Source of the DNA: Marmoricola sp.
Lineage (GTDB): Bacteria; Actinomycetota; Actinomycetes; Propionibacteriales; Nocardioidaceae
Assembly: GCA_025965195.1 (NCBI GenBank)
Contig: JAOPXK010000060.1
Location: 41,758 to 105,757 of the forward strand
Length of the DNA stretch: 64,000 bases
Direction of reading: 5' to 3'
The first letter of the stretch is position 1; every line of letters begins with the position of its first letter. The notes beneath the pieces are model-generated. The model saw nothing but the letters and a program-made list of their open reading frames with translations. It was not told where the DNA came from and searched no databases. A program made the position numbers and the translations under genes. Shown one piece after another: positions 35,578 through 43,704 of the stretch.

Positions 35578-36884
35578 GAGGCCGGAGCACGAAGCTGGTG
35601 GTCGGGGTGCTCCTCGGCGTGCTGGCGCTCACGGGCTGCGAGTTCAACGGCGCCTACGACCTGCCGCTCCCCGGCGGAAGCCACGCCAGCAAGGGCGACT
35701 CCATCCTGATCACCGCGGACTTCGCCGACGTGCTCAGCGTGGTCCCGCGTACGGCGGTGATGGTCGACGACGTTCCGATCGGCGACGTCACTTCGGTCGA
35801 GCGCGTCGGCTGGCACGCACGGATCACCATGCGTGTCCGCAAGAACCTGCAGCTGCCGGCGAACACCACTGCCGACATCAGGCAGACCAGCCTGCTCGGC
35901 GAGAAGTACGTCGCCCTGATCGCGCCGGCCGCCGGACAGGCCAAGGGCACGATGGTCAACGGCGCGAACATCCCGCTTGCGAGCACCGGCCGGAACCCTG
36001 AGGTCGAGGAGGTCCTGGGTGCGTTGTCGTTCCTCCTGAGCGGAGGCGGGGTCGCGCAGCTCAAGACGATCAGCACCGAGCTCAACAACATGATGACCGG
36101 GCGCACGGACAACCTGCGCGACGTACTCCTCAAGGTCAACGACCTCGTCGGGACGCTGGACCAGCAGAAGAACGACATCCTCGGCGCGATGTCCTCGATC
36201 GACAGGCTGGCCTCCACACTCAACAAGGAGAAGGCGACGATCGGCTCCGCGCTCGACGCGGTCGGCCCTGCCCTGAAGGTGCTCAACCAGCAGCACAAGT
36301 CGCTGATCGCGATGCTGAGCCAGCTCGACAAGCTCGGCACCGTCGGCACCCAGGTGCTCAACGGCAGCAAGGACAACATCGTCGCCTCGCTCAAGCACCT
36401 GCAGCCGGTCCTGACGAAGCTCGCAGACGCGGGCGACGCCCTCCCGAACGGGCTTACCTTCATGGCGGCGTTCCCGTTCCCCAAGGAAGCGGCCAACATC
36501 GCGATGGGTGACTACGCGAACGCGCTGTTCCACATCGACTTCGACCTCAACGACCTGATCTCGCCTGCTGACCTGCCGGTCTCGCTCGGCGACGTCCTGA
36601 CGACGTGCGAGAAGACCCCGCTCGCCGCCATCTGCAAGACCCTCGACGCAACCGTGCTGACGCAGCTGTGCGCCCTCGTTCCGCTCAGCATCCTGTGCGA
36701 CCGGACGACCCCCGGAGGGTCGGCTGGGCCGGGCACCGGCGGCTCGCCGGGACTGCCCGATCTGGGCGGGATCGGCCTGCCGACCCTCGGGGGACTGTTG
36801 CCGGGCCTCCTCGGGAAGGAAAGCACGTCCTCTCCAGGGAGCAGCACCACAAACGGCGGCTTGTTCGGAGGTGGTCTCGGATGA
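35574..36884 (+). CDS. mce4E: Mce4E lipoprotein subunit
   Basis: This is a 436-residue Mce lipoprotein. The signal ends in the lipobox LALTGCE at about Cys22, and the mature start EFNGAYDLPLPGG is the usual MceE linker. The MCE domain shows VPRTAVMVDDVPIGDVTSVE and TSLLGEKYVALIAP. The last 60 residues are Gly/Ser/Pro-rich (LGGLLPGLLGKESTSSPG) and look disordered. ATG 35574 overlaps the mce4D stop (ATGA). A much longer in-frame reading begins inside mce4D and is rejected. Confidence 0.92.
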   Translation: MRGRSTKLVVGVLLGVLALTGCEFNGAYDLPLPGGSHASKGDSILITADFADVLSVVPRTAVMVDDVPIGDVTSVERVGWHARITMRVRKNLQLPANTTADIRQTSLLGEKYVALIAPAAGQAKGTMVNGANIPLASTGRNPEVEEVLGALSFLLSGGGVAQLKTISTELNNMMTGRTDNLRDVLLKVNDLVGTLDQQKNDILGAMSSIDRLASTLNKEKATIGSALDAVGPALKVLNQQHKSLIAMLSQLDKLGTVGTQVLNGSKDNIVASLKHLQPVLTKLADAGDALPNGLTFMAAFPFPKEAANIAMGDYANALFHIDFDLNDLISPADLPVSLGDVLTTCEKTPLAAICKTLDATVLTQLCALVPLSILCDRTTPGGSAGPGTGGSPGLPDLGGIGLPTLGGLLPGLLGKESTSSPGSSTTNGGLFGGGLG

Positions 36885-38122
36885 AACGTGGCATCAAGGT
36901 CCGGCTGCTCGCGTTCCTGATCCTCAGTGCTGTCGGCATCGTGTACGTCGCGGCCAGCTATCTCGGCCTGGTCGACAAGGTCCTCGGACGTGGTTTCGAG
37001 ATGAGCGCGACGCTGCCCGCTTCCGGTGGCCTCTACGTCGGGAGCGAGGTCGACTACCGGGGCGTCGCGATCGGCAAGGTAGTCGGCACCGACGTGATCC
37101 CGAGCGGTGTGCGCGTTCGGATCTCGATGAAGCCCGGGACCAGGCTCCCGACCGACTCCGCAGTCTTCGTGCACAACCTGTCGGCGGTGGGGGAGCAGTA
37201 CCTCGACTTCGAGCCGAAGAGCGCCGCTGGCCCGTTCGCCAAGCAGGGCACGACCATCGCCGGGAACGCGGACAGCATTCCCACCTCGACCGACACCTTG
37301 CTGATCAACCTGAACTCGTTCGTCAACTCCGTCGACCGCAACAACCTCTCTACGGTGGTGGCCGAGCTGGGGACGATGTTCCGCAACACCGCAGAGCCGC
37401 TCCAGAAGCTCGTCGACTCGGGCAGCAAGTTCATCAACGACGCACGCACCAACGAGGCGGCGACCATCCAGCTGCTCGACACCGGCAAGACCGTGCTCGC
37501 CACCCAGCGGGCCAACAGCGCGAACATCCGCTCGTTCGCCCGCAACCTGGCGGCCCTGTCCGGCACCTTGCGGGGCAGCGATGCCGACCTCCGTACGATC
37601 CTGCAGGGCGGCACTCCTGCGGTGAAGGAGGTCGACTCGCTGCTCAAGGGCCTGGAGCCGACGCTGCCGGTCTTCATCGGCAACCTCGTCACCGTCAACC
37701 AGGTCGTCACCGCGCGGCTGCCGGCACTCGAGCAGCTCCTCGTCACGTTCCCCAGCGTCATCTCCAACGGGTTCACCGGTACTCCGGGTGACGGCTACGG
37801 CCACATCAACCTGCAGCTCAACTACGCGGTGCCTCCGTGCACCGACGGCTACATCCCGCCCAAGGACTGGCGCCCGGGCACCGACACGACGACCAAGCCG
37901 GTGTTCCATGCAGTCTGCAAGTCCGGTCCGCCGCTCAACATGCGAGGCACGAAGTACGCCCCGGCCGTCGGCGCGGCCGGTTCGGTCGGTCCGGACTATC
38001 GTGTTGCTCCATACAACGCTAAGACCGGTGAGGTCGATCAGAATCTGACGCTCGGAAGGCATACCGTGTTCGGTGACAAGTCCTGGCAGTGGATGCTCGT
38101 GGGTCCGGTGAGCGGCGAGTGA
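36881..38122 (+). CDS. mce4F: Mce4F subunit
   Basis: This is a 413-residue MCE-family subunit. An anchor (LLAFLILSAVGIVYVAASYL) is followed by the MCE domain with SGGLYVGSEVDYRGVAIGKV and LSAVGEQYLDFEPKS. A helical region then leads to a C-terminal tail with two Cys (PPCTDGYIPP and HAVCKSGPP), as common in MceF proteins. The start overlaps mce4E (ATGA) and the end overlaps the first associated protein gene (GTGA), so translation is coupled along the whole operon. Confidence 0.92.
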   Translation: MKRGIKVRLLAFLILSAVGIVYVAASYLGLVDKVLGRGFEMSATLPASGGLYVGSEVDYRGVAIGKVVGTDVIPSGVRVRISMKPGTRLPTDSAVFVHNLSAVGEQYLDFEPKSAAGPFAKQGTTIAGNADSIPTSTDTLLINLNSFVNSVDRNNLSTVVAELGTMFRNTAEPLQKLVDSGSKFINDARTNEAATIQLLDTGKTVLATQRANSANIRSFARNLAALSGTLRGSDADLRTILQGGTPAVKEVDSLLKGLEPTLPVFIGNLVTVNQVVTARLPALEQLLVTFPSVISNGFTGTPGDGYGHINLQLNYAVPPCTDGYIPPKDWRPGTDTTTKPVFHAVCKSGPPLNMRGTKYAPAVGAAGSVGPDYRVAPYNAKTGEVDQNLTLGRHTVFGDKSWQWMLVGPVSGE

Positions 38123-38664
38123 CGGTTTCCGACAACGAGCCGACGCAGTCGCGTGGCTCCGGATTTCCAGGCGCGCTCAACGGCGTCCTCGCCCTCGTCG
38201 TGCTCATTCTGGTCGTCGGCGTCGTGCTGATCCTCGCCAAGGGAGCGGCCGTCGTGCCCGGCAAGAGCTCGGCCGAGAAGCTCACCGACCAGTACGCCGC
38301 CGTGACCGCCGCAGGCCGCGCCGAGACCTTGGCGTTCCTCGATGTCGACTACAAGAACATGGATCCGCAGATCGCCAAGGTGCTCAAGGGCGCGACCGGG
38401 TCGTTCAAGCAGCAGTACAACAAGTCCAAGGTGGAGATGAAGGCGGCCGCCCAGCAGGCCACGTCGGTCTCGACCGGCAAGGTCCTCCAGGTCTCGATCG
38501 GTGACATCAGTGCCAACAAGGCAACGTTGTTCGTCGCCGCGGACAGCCAGGTCAAGAACAAGGCGACCAAGGGCGTCCTGCAACCGCGCTACTGGCGGAT
38601 CCAGCTGAGCATGGTCCGGACCCGTGGCGCCTGGCTCCTCAGTGATCTGCAGTTCGTGGGATGA
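38119..38664 (+). CDS. mas4A: Mce-associated membrane protein A of the mce4 operon
   Basis: This is a 181-residue protein with one membrane segment (LNGVLALVVLILVVGVVLIL, about residues 18-40) and an external NTF2-like domain. I start at GTG 38119, which gives the GTGA overlap with mce4F. The C-terminus (WRIQLSMVRTRGAWLLSDLQ) is typical of Mas proteins, which are needed for stable Mce4 complexes in mycobacteria. It overlaps the next gene by 4 bp. Confidence 0.85.
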   Translation: MTVSDNEPTQSRGSGFPGALNGVLALVVLILVVGVVLILAKGAAVVPGKSSAEKLTDQYAAVTAAGRAETLAFLDVDYKNMDPQIAKVLKGATGSFKQQYNKSKVEMKAAAQQATSVSTGKVLQVSIGDISANKATLFVAADSQVKNKATKGVLQPRYWRIQLSMVRTRGAWLLSDLQFVG

Positions 38665-39395
38665 GCGCGATGAAACCTGACGAGAAGCTCTGTCCCTTCT
38701 GCGCCGAGACGATCAAGGCCGCAGCGGTGAAGTGCCGCTACTGCCAGTCGGACCTGACAGCGGCCGAGGACGCCACGTGGGTCGATCAGGAGCCGACGCC
38801 AGACCCAACGCCGGACCCGACGCCAGAAGCAGTGCCGGACCCGGCTGCTACGCCGACATCTCCAAAGCCGTCGTTCACCGCCGACACGCCGTTCCTGCAG
38901 AGCAGGTCGCTCACCGCCGTGCTCGGGCTGCTCGTGCTCGCCCTGGTGGCGACCTGCATCGTGCTCGGCGTACGCGTCAACCACCGCAAGGACGAGGCGC
39001 CCAACGGCGAGCTGACCTCGGAGACGGCACGATCGGCGGCGATGCAGGCGGCGTCGAAGCTCACCCAGAACGCGCTGTCCTACGGCTACACCTCGCTTGC
39101 TGCCAACATGAAGATGGCCGAAGCCGGCATGACGCCGAACTTCAGCAAGCAGTACCAGAAGGTGATGGCCGGAGTTAAGGCTCAGACGGTGAACAAGAAG
39201 CTCATCCTCAAGGCGAGCATCGTGGCCACCTCGCTGATCTCGCTGACGGCCAACAAGGCGACGGCCCTCGTGTTCGTCGACCAGGTCACCTCGAGGGCCG
39301 GCACGAAGAAGCAACAGTTCGACCAGAACCGCGTCGTCGTCACGTTGACGCGCGGTGGTGGTGACTGGGTCGTGTCCAACATGGATGCGTTCTGA
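38661..39395 (+). CDS. Mce-associated membrane protein with N-terminal zinc ribbon
   Basis: This 244-residue protein is the last gene of the mce4 operon. Its C-terminal half is a Mas-type domain (QNRVVVTLTRGGGDWVVSNM) behind a membrane segment (LTAVLGLLVLALVATCIVLG). The N-terminus is unusual. It has a zinc ribbon with CPFC and CRYC about 14 residues apart, and then a TPDPTPDP repeat linker, all on the cytoplasmic side by the usual topology. I do not know this combination from Mas proteins. It may connect the importer to a cytosolic partner. Confidence 0.85.
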   Translation: MSAMKPDEKLCPFCAETIKAAAVKCRYCQSDLTAAEDATWVDQEPTPDPTPDPTPEAVPDPAATPTSPKPSFTADTPFLQSRSLTAVLGLLVLALVATCIVLGVRVNHRKDEAPNGELTSETARSAAMQAASKLTQNALSYGYTSLAANMKMAEAGMTPNFSKQYQKVMAGVKAQTVNKKLILKASIVATSLISLTANKATALVFVDQVTSRAGTKKQQFDQNRVVVTLTRGGGDWVVSNMDAF

Positions 39396-39403
39396 TATAA
39401 AAC

Positions 39404-39417
39404 TAGAACACGTTATA
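39404..39417. promoter_or_regulatory. KstR operator (reductase/ferredoxin/hsd4A operon)
   Basis: TAGAACACGTTATA fits TNNAACNNGTTNNA completely. It lies 9 bases after the mas4B stop and 47 bases before the GTG of the flavoprotein reductase. The surrounding DNA is AT-rich (TGATATAAAACTAG), so the box probably overlaps the promoter. It shows that the downstream genes can be transcribed apart from mce4 yet under the same repressor. Confidence 0.88.
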
Positions 39418-39464
39418 GTCCGAGCCCCGGATGGAGAGGCTGACATGGACCGAGAGGAGGGGCG

Positions 39465-40442
39465 GTGAGCCCGATCGTGGACACCGACCTGCTGATTGTC
39501 GGGGCTGGGCCGGCCGGCCTGTTCGGCGCCTACTACGCAGGCTTCCGCGGCCTCAGCGTGACGCTCGTGGACTCGTTGCCCGAGCTGGGCGGACAGGTCT
39601 CCGCGCTCTACCCGGAGAAGGCGATCCTCGACGTCGCCGGATTCGTGAACATCAAGGGACGCGAGCTGGTCAACGAGCTGGTCAGGCAAGCGGCCTCAGC
39701 TGATCCGACGTACCTCCTGGACCGGACGGCCAACAGCCTCGTGGCATCAGACGAAGGCGTCGTGATGGGCCTCGACGACGGGACCGTCGTCAACGCCAAG
39801 GTCGTGATCATCACCGCCGGCATCGGCAAGTTCACTCCGCGTGCGCTGCCCTGCGGCGAAGGCTGGGAAGGGCGCGGGCTGGTCTTCTTCGTGCCTTCGT
39901 TCGACGAGTACGCCGGCAAGGACATCATCATCGTCGGCGGCGGCGACAGTGCCTTCGACTGGGCTCACCACCTCGAGCCGATCGCCGCCTCCGTCACGCT
40001 CGTGCACCGCCGCGACGCGTTCCGGGCGCACCAGGCCACCGTCGACGCCGTGCTCGCAGGCAGGACCGAGGTGATCACCAAGGCGCAGGTGACCGCCCTG
40101 ATTGGAAACTCCCACATCGAGAAGGTCGAGATCACGCTCGAGGACGGCTCCGTCGTGTCCCGGCCCGCGCAGGCTGTCGTCGCCGCACTGGGCTTCATCG
40201 CTGACCTCGCCGCGATGAAGGACTGGGGCGTGGAGTTCGACAAGCGACACGTGAAGGTCGACACCGCGATGCGCACCAACGTGCCGCGGGTGTTCGCCGC
40301 CGGCGACATCACCGAGTACGACGGCAAGGTCCGCCTGATCGCCGTCGGTTTCGGTGAGGTCGCGACCGCCGTGAACAACGCCGCAACGATCGTGCACCCG
40401 GAGCAGTCGCTGTTCCCCGGACACTCCTCGGAAGGTTCCTAG
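39465..40442 (+). CDS. NAD(P)/FAD-dependent ferredoxin reductase (thioredoxin reductase-like)
   Basis: This is a 325-residue flavoprotein of the low-molecular-weight ferredoxin/flavodoxin-NADP reductase type (YumC/TrxR-like). The FAD site GAGPAGLFGAYYAG is at about residues 13-26, the NADPH site is IIVGGGDSAFDWAHHLEP, and FAAGDITEYDGKVRLIAVGF binds FAD near the end. The CxxC of thioredoxin reductases is absent. With the ferredoxin encoded two genes later it could feed electrons to a P450 or a Rieske oxygenase of steroid catabolism. GAGGAGGGG precedes GTG 39465. Confidence 0.85.
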   Translation: MSPIVDTDLLIVGAGPAGLFGAYYAGFRGLSVTLVDSLPELGGQVSALYPEKAILDVAGFVNIKGRELVNELVRQAASADPTYLLDRTANSLVASDEGVVMGLDDGTVVNAKVVIITAGIGKFTPRALPCGEGWEGRGLVFFVPSFDEYAGKDIIIVGGGDSAFDWAHHLEPIAASVTLVHRRDAFRAHQATVDAVLAGRTEVITKAQVTALIGNSHIEKVEITLEDGSVVSRPAQAVVAALGFIADLAAMKDWGVEFDKRHVKVDTAMRTNVPRVFAAGDITEYDGKVRLIAVGFGEVATAVNNAATIVHPEQSLFPGHSSEGS

Positions 40443-40919
40443 ATGGCGAGCAGCCGGAACGCCGTACAGATGTCGGACCAGGAGGTCACCGACTTCCTGG
40501 GCGGCTCGATGAAGGTGCAGGTCGGCACGATCGGTCCGGCCGGCGAACCCCACCTGACCACGCTGTTCTACGTCGTCGACGAGGGGCGGATCGCGTTCTG
40601 GACCTACGGCCGTTCGCAGAAGATCCTCAACCTGCGCAGGGATCCGCGGATCACCTGCCTGGTCGAGGACGGCGAGGACTACTTCGAGCTGCGCGGTGTG
40701 ACCGTCACCGGACGCGCCCGCTTGGTCGAGGAGTACGACGACATCCGGTCCCTCGGCGCGCGTGTCGCGAAGCAGATGGCCAACGGTGTCGACCTGGGTG
40801 ACTTCGGCGACGAGCTGGTCAGCCAGCAAGCCCACAAACGCGTCGGCGTCATCGTCGAGCCCGACAAGATCGCGAGTTGGGACCATCGCAAGATGGCCGG
40901 CCCGCCCGGAAGCAGCTAG
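40443..40919 (+). CDS. PPOX class F420/FMN-dependent protein
   Basis: This is a 158-residue pyridoxamine 5'-phosphate oxidase-fold protein. The split-barrel core shows VQVGTIGPAGEPHLTTLFYV, FWTYGRSQKILNLRRDPRIT and LVEDGEDYFELRGVTVTGRA. In Actinobacteria many such proteins use F420, others FMN or haem; the sequence does not decide. It starts directly after the reductase stop and is followed 11 bp later by the ferredoxin gene, in a KstR-controlled run. A reductase step in steroid metabolism is possible but unproven. Confidence 0.78.
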   Translation: MASSRNAVQMSDQEVTDFLGGSMKVQVGTIGPAGEPHLTTLFYVVDEGRIAFWTYGRSQKILNLRRDPRITCLVEDGEDYFELRGVTVTGRARLVEEYDDIRSLGARVAKQMANGVDLGDFGDELVSQQAHKRVGVIVEPDKIASWDHRKMAGPPGSS

Positions 40920-40930
40920 GAGAAGCAACG

Positions 40931-41128
40931 ATGGAGAAGGTGAAGGTCGACTTCGACCTGTGTGAATCCAACGCGCTGTGTGAAGCGCTCGCCCCGGACG
41001 TCTTCAGGATCGACGACGACGACTTCCTGCAGATCGACATCGAAGTGGTGACCGACGAGAACCGCGACCGCATCCAGCAGGCCGTCGCGTCCTGCCCCAA
41101 GTCCGCGATCAGCATCGTCAGTGAGTGA
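40931..41128 (+). CDS. fdxD: 3Fe-4S ferredoxin, FdxD type
   Basis: This is a 65-residue ferredoxin of the P450-associated single-cluster type. The cluster ligands are in DLCESNALC and SCPKSAI, giving C-x5-C and a later CP. APDVF and the acidic middle are typical. Start ATG 40931 has AGGAGAAG before it. In mycobacteria fdxD (Rv3503c) lies next to hsd4A (Rv3502c) beside mce4, exactly as here, which supports the name. It should carry electrons from a reductase, probably the neighbour at 39465, to an oxygenase. Confidence 0.88.
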   Translation: MEKVKVDFDLCESNALCEALAPDVFRIDDDDFLQIDIEVVTDENRDRIQQAVASCPKSAISIVSE

Positions 41129-42029
41129 GCAGAGCGTGACGAATCCCTTGTCCCTGGACGGGCTCGTAGCCGTCGTCACCGGAGCCGGCGCCGGCCTGGG
41201 CCGCGCGGAGGCGCTGGCCCTGAGCAAGGCAGGCGCGCGCGTCGTGATCAACGACCTGCCCGGGGCTGCCGATGACGCCGCCGAGGAGATCCGGTCGATC
41301 GGCGGTGAGGTCGCGGTAGTCGCCGGGGACGTCGGTGAACGGGCCACGGCCGACGCGATGGTTGCGGCCGCGGTCGATGGCTTCGGGTCGCTCGACATCG
41401 TCGTCAACAACGCCGGGATCACCCGCGACAAGATGCTCTTCAACATGACCGACGACGAGTGGGACCTGGTCATCAAGATCCACCTGCGCGGTCACTTCCT
41501 GCTCTCGCGCAATGCCGCGGCGTACTGGCGGGCCAAGTCGAAGGCCGCCGACGCCCCGATCTACGGCAGGGTCATCAACACGGCCTCCGAGGCGTTCCTG
41601 GTCGGCTCTCCAGGCCAGGCCAACTACTCGGCCGCCAAGGCCGGCATTGCGGCGCTGACGTTGTCGACGGCGCGGGGGCTCTCACGTGCCGGCGTCCGCG
41701 CCAACGCGATCTGTCCCCGGGCGCGTACGGCGATGACGGCTGACGTCTTCGGTGCCGACGACTCGGGAAAGGCCGTCGATCCCTATTCGGCTGACCATGT
41801 CGCACCGCTGGTCGCCTATCTGGCGTCGCCGGCCGCGGACGGGATCAACGCTCAGGTGTTCATCGTGTACGGCGGACAGGTGTCGCTGATGGCCGCACCG
41901 GTCGTCGAGAAGACGTTCGCCTCCAGCGCGGACGTGTTCGACCTCGCCGATCTCGATGCAAATCTCGGTGGTTACTTCGCGACTCGCGATCCCGCGCTGT
42001 CGTTCGCAGCCGACATGTCGCTCGGCTGA
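41121..42029 (+). CDS. hsd4A: 17-beta-hydroxysteroid dehydrogenase/3-hydroxyacyl-CoA dehydrogenase, Hsd4A type
   Basis: This is a 302-residue SDR of the Hsd4A (MFE-2-like) type, which oxidises the 22-hydroxy acyl-CoA of the steroid side chain. The coenzyme site is VVTGAGAGLGRAEAL, then NNAGITRDKM, catalytic Ser in NTASEAF and Tyr in QANYSAAKAG. The C-terminal extension (VFDLADLDANLGGYF) resembles that of the mycobacterial protein. It overlaps the ferredoxin gene by 8 bp. The mce4-fdxD-hsd4A neighbourhood and the KstR box support the role; substrate specificity is inference. Confidence 0.82.
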   Translation: MSEQSVTNPLSLDGLVAVVTGAGAGLGRAEALALSKAGARVVINDLPGAADDAAEEIRSIGGEVAVVAGDVGERATADAMVAAAVDGFGSLDIVVNNAGITRDKMLFNMTDDEWDLVIKIHLRGHFLLSRNAAAYWRAKSKAADAPIYGRVINTASEAFLVGSPGQANYSAAKAGIAALTLSTARGLSRAGVRANAICPRARTAMTADVFGADDSGKAVDPYSADHVAPLVAYLASPAADGINAQVFIVYGGQVSLMAAPVVEKTFASSADVFDLADLDANLGGYFATRDPALSFAADMSLG

Positions 42030-42056
42030 TCCACACCACATTCCAGGAGAACAACC

Positions 42057-42812
42057 ATGGCTCGAATGACAGGCAAGCGCGCGATCGTGACCGGCGGCGC
42101 ACAGGGACAGGGTGAGGCGATCGTCCGGGCGTTCGTCGCCGAAGGGGCGCAGGTGGTCATCGCGGACGTGGCCGATGAGCCCGGCGAGAAGCTCGCTGCG
42201 GACCTCGGTGACGCGGCGTACTTCCGGCACCACGACGTCAGTGACGAGGCGTCCTGGACCGCCCTGGTCGAGGAGCTCAACGAGCGGTTCGGCCCGGTCA
42301 ACGTGCTGGCCAACAACGCCGGCGTTCTGCGCTTCGGCGAGATCCACGACATGGCGATGGACGACTACAACCTGGTCTTCCGGGTCAACCAGCTCGGCTG
42401 CTTCCTCGGCATGCGCGCGGTGATCCCGACGATGAAGGCGCAGAAGCAGGGCTCGATCATCAACTGCTCCTCGGTCGAGGGACTGGCGGGGATGGGCAGC
42501 CTGGCGGCGTACGCCGGCACGAAGTTCGCGATCCGCGGGATGACCAAGTCGGCCGCCCTCGAGCTCGGCCGCAAGAACATCCGGGTCAACTCCGTGCACC
42601 CGGGCATGATCGACACCGGCATGACCCGCGAGCACGGTGGCGACGCCGCGATGGAGTACGGCGCCGGCAAGGTCCCGATGAAGCGCGTCGGCACCCCCGC
42701 CGACATCGCTCCGTTGTACGTCTACCTCGCCAGTGACGAGAGCGGCTACACCACCGGCGCCGAGATCGCCGTCGACGGCGGGGTCACGGCAACCCACGCC
42801 TTCGGTGGTTGA
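42057..42812 (+). CDS. 3-alpha(or 20-beta)-hydroxysteroid dehydrogenase-like SDR
   Basis: This is a 251-residue classical SDR close to mycobacterial Rv2002 (20-beta-HSD). TGGAQGQGEAIV forms the coenzyme loop, NNAGVLRFGEI follows, the catalytic Ser is in NCSSVEGLAGM and the Tyr in AAYAGTKFAIRG. The Pro-Gly HPGMIDTGM segment is typical of steroid SDRs. ATG 42057 has CAGGAGAA before it. It is the last gene of the KstR-boxed run. It ends convergent to kstR in front of a long inverted repeat. Confidence 0.82.
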   Translation: MARMTGKRAIVTGGAQGQGEAIVRAFVAEGAQVVIADVADEPGEKLAADLGDAAYFRHHDVSDEASWTALVEELNERFGPVNVLANNAGVLRFGEIHDMAMDDYNLVFRVNQLGCFLGMRAVIPTMKAQKQGSIINCSSVEGLAGMGSLAAYAGTKFAIRGMTKSAALELGRKNIRVNSVHPGMIDTGMTREHGGDAAMEYGAGKVPMKRVGTPADIAPLYVYLASDESGYTTGAEIAVDGGVTATHAFGG

Positions 42813-42963
42813 GTCTTTTAACGCTGACCCGGCTCATCCGCGCAGTTTTCGGGCGTTGACCCGGCCCGTACGTACAGGTCGAGTGCTCAGACGGGCCGGG
42901 TCAACGCTGAAAACGCGCACGTACGCGCCGGGTCAGCGTAAAAAACGGGACCTACGGGACGGG
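42813..42963. terminator. nested inverted repeats between convergent SDR and kstR genes
   Basis: Five copies of a CGYTGACCCGG-like element fill this gap. An inner perfect 17-bp pair joins 42853-42869 with 42891-42907 (ACGGGCCGGGTCAACGC on the right arm). An outer perfect 13-bp pair joins 42821-42833 (ACGCTGACCCGGC) with 42927-42939. A fifth copy runs into the kstR stop codon. The outer copies are flanked by A or T runs (TCTTTTA, GTAAAAAA). This suits a bidirectional terminator. Confidence 0.7.
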
Positions 42964-43575
42964 TCAGCGGAAGAGAAGTCTGATTGCGACATCGATGTGT
43001 TCGGCGACTTCCTGGGCGGTGGCGCGGCCGGTGACCCAGGAGACGAGCGCGGCGAGCCAGACGTCGCTGATCACCCGGGCGATCGCGATCTCTTCCTCGG
43101 TGGGTTCGGTGTTCTCGACGTAGTCGGTCCCACCGATCGCCTTGTTGATGATCGTGGTCAGCTGCAGCCCGACGGTGTGGATCTCACTGGCAACCGAGGA
43201 GTCGGCGAACATGAACGCACGAGTGAGCGCCTCGGTCAGGTTGGGCTCTCGCTGCAGGCCACGGGTGGCGCGGGAGAGTACGAACTTGACCCGTTCCTCG
43301 GCGTTGTCACCGGGGATCGGGCGACGGTCGATCATCGCCTGGGTCTCTTCGAACTGCCGGGCAAGTGCCGAGACGAGGAGATGGATCTTGGAGGGGAAGT
43401 ATCGGTACAGCGTCCCGAGGGCGACATCGGCCCGCTCGGCGACCGCGCGCATCTGCACGGCATCGAATCCGCCTTGGGAGGCGAGTGCGATGGTGGCGTC
43501 AAGAATGCGCCGACGACGATCCCGTTGGGCTGCAGATCCGAGGTCGTCGTACGTCAGTGAATTCAACGTGGCCAA
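42964..43575 (-). CDS. kstR: KstR, TetR-family repressor of cholesterol catabolism
   Basis: KstR represses cholesterol uptake and upper-pathway genes and is released by 3-oxo-cholestenoyl-CoA type ligands. The 203-residue protein matches the mycobacterial KstR N-terminus closely: GSAAQRDRRRRILDATIALA, then GGFDAVQMRAVAERADVALG and TLYRYFPSKIHLLVSAL. The later VISDVWLAALVSWVTGRA is also shared. The start is TTG 43575 with GGGAGAG before it. A KstR box lies 94 bases upstream, shared with the divergent glycosyltransferase operon, so autorepression is likely. Confidence 0.93.
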   Translation of the reverse strand: MATLNSLTYDDLGSAAQRDRRRRILDATIALASQGGFDAVQMRAVAERADVALGTLYRYFPSKIHLLVSALARQFEETQAMIDRRPIPGDNAEERVKFVLSRATRGLQREPNLTEALTRAFMFADSSVASEIHTVGLQLTTIINKAIGGTDYVENTEPTEEEIAIARVISDVWLAALVSWVTGRATAQEVAEHIDVAIRLLFR

Positions 43576-43668
43576 GATCTCTCCCTTCGGAGGCGTGAAA
43601 GGGCCTGATCACACCCGAGAATTGCCAATGGACCGCAGGTAAAGGCTAACAGTCCGGTCCGGCATAAT

Positions 43669-43682
43669 AGAAACACGTTCCA
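43669..43682. promoter_or_regulatory. KstR operator (kstR and glycosyltransferase operon)
   Basis: AGAAACACGTTCCA keeps the AAC-2-GTT core of the KstR box with A at both outer positions. It lies in the 129-bp gap between the TTG starts of kstR and the glycosyltransferase, 22 bases before the latter. The position fits both kstR autoregulation and control of the divergent operon. AT-rich DNA on both sides (GGCATAATAG, AGTTATTTC) suggests a promoter here. Confidence 0.8.
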
Positions 43683-43704
43683 GTTATTTCATCGGAGGCG
43701 CGCG

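Noticed and set aside
34350..36884. An 844-codon reading through mce4D into mce4E
   Set aside because: The first 408 codons are out of frame with the clear Mce4D; a lipoprotein signal begins at ATG 35574 with an ATGA overlap.
42821..42975. Transposon or IS ends suggested by the inverted repeats
   Set aside because: No transposase frame or target duplication is seen; the repeats are nested within 150 bp between two convergent genes and better fit termination.
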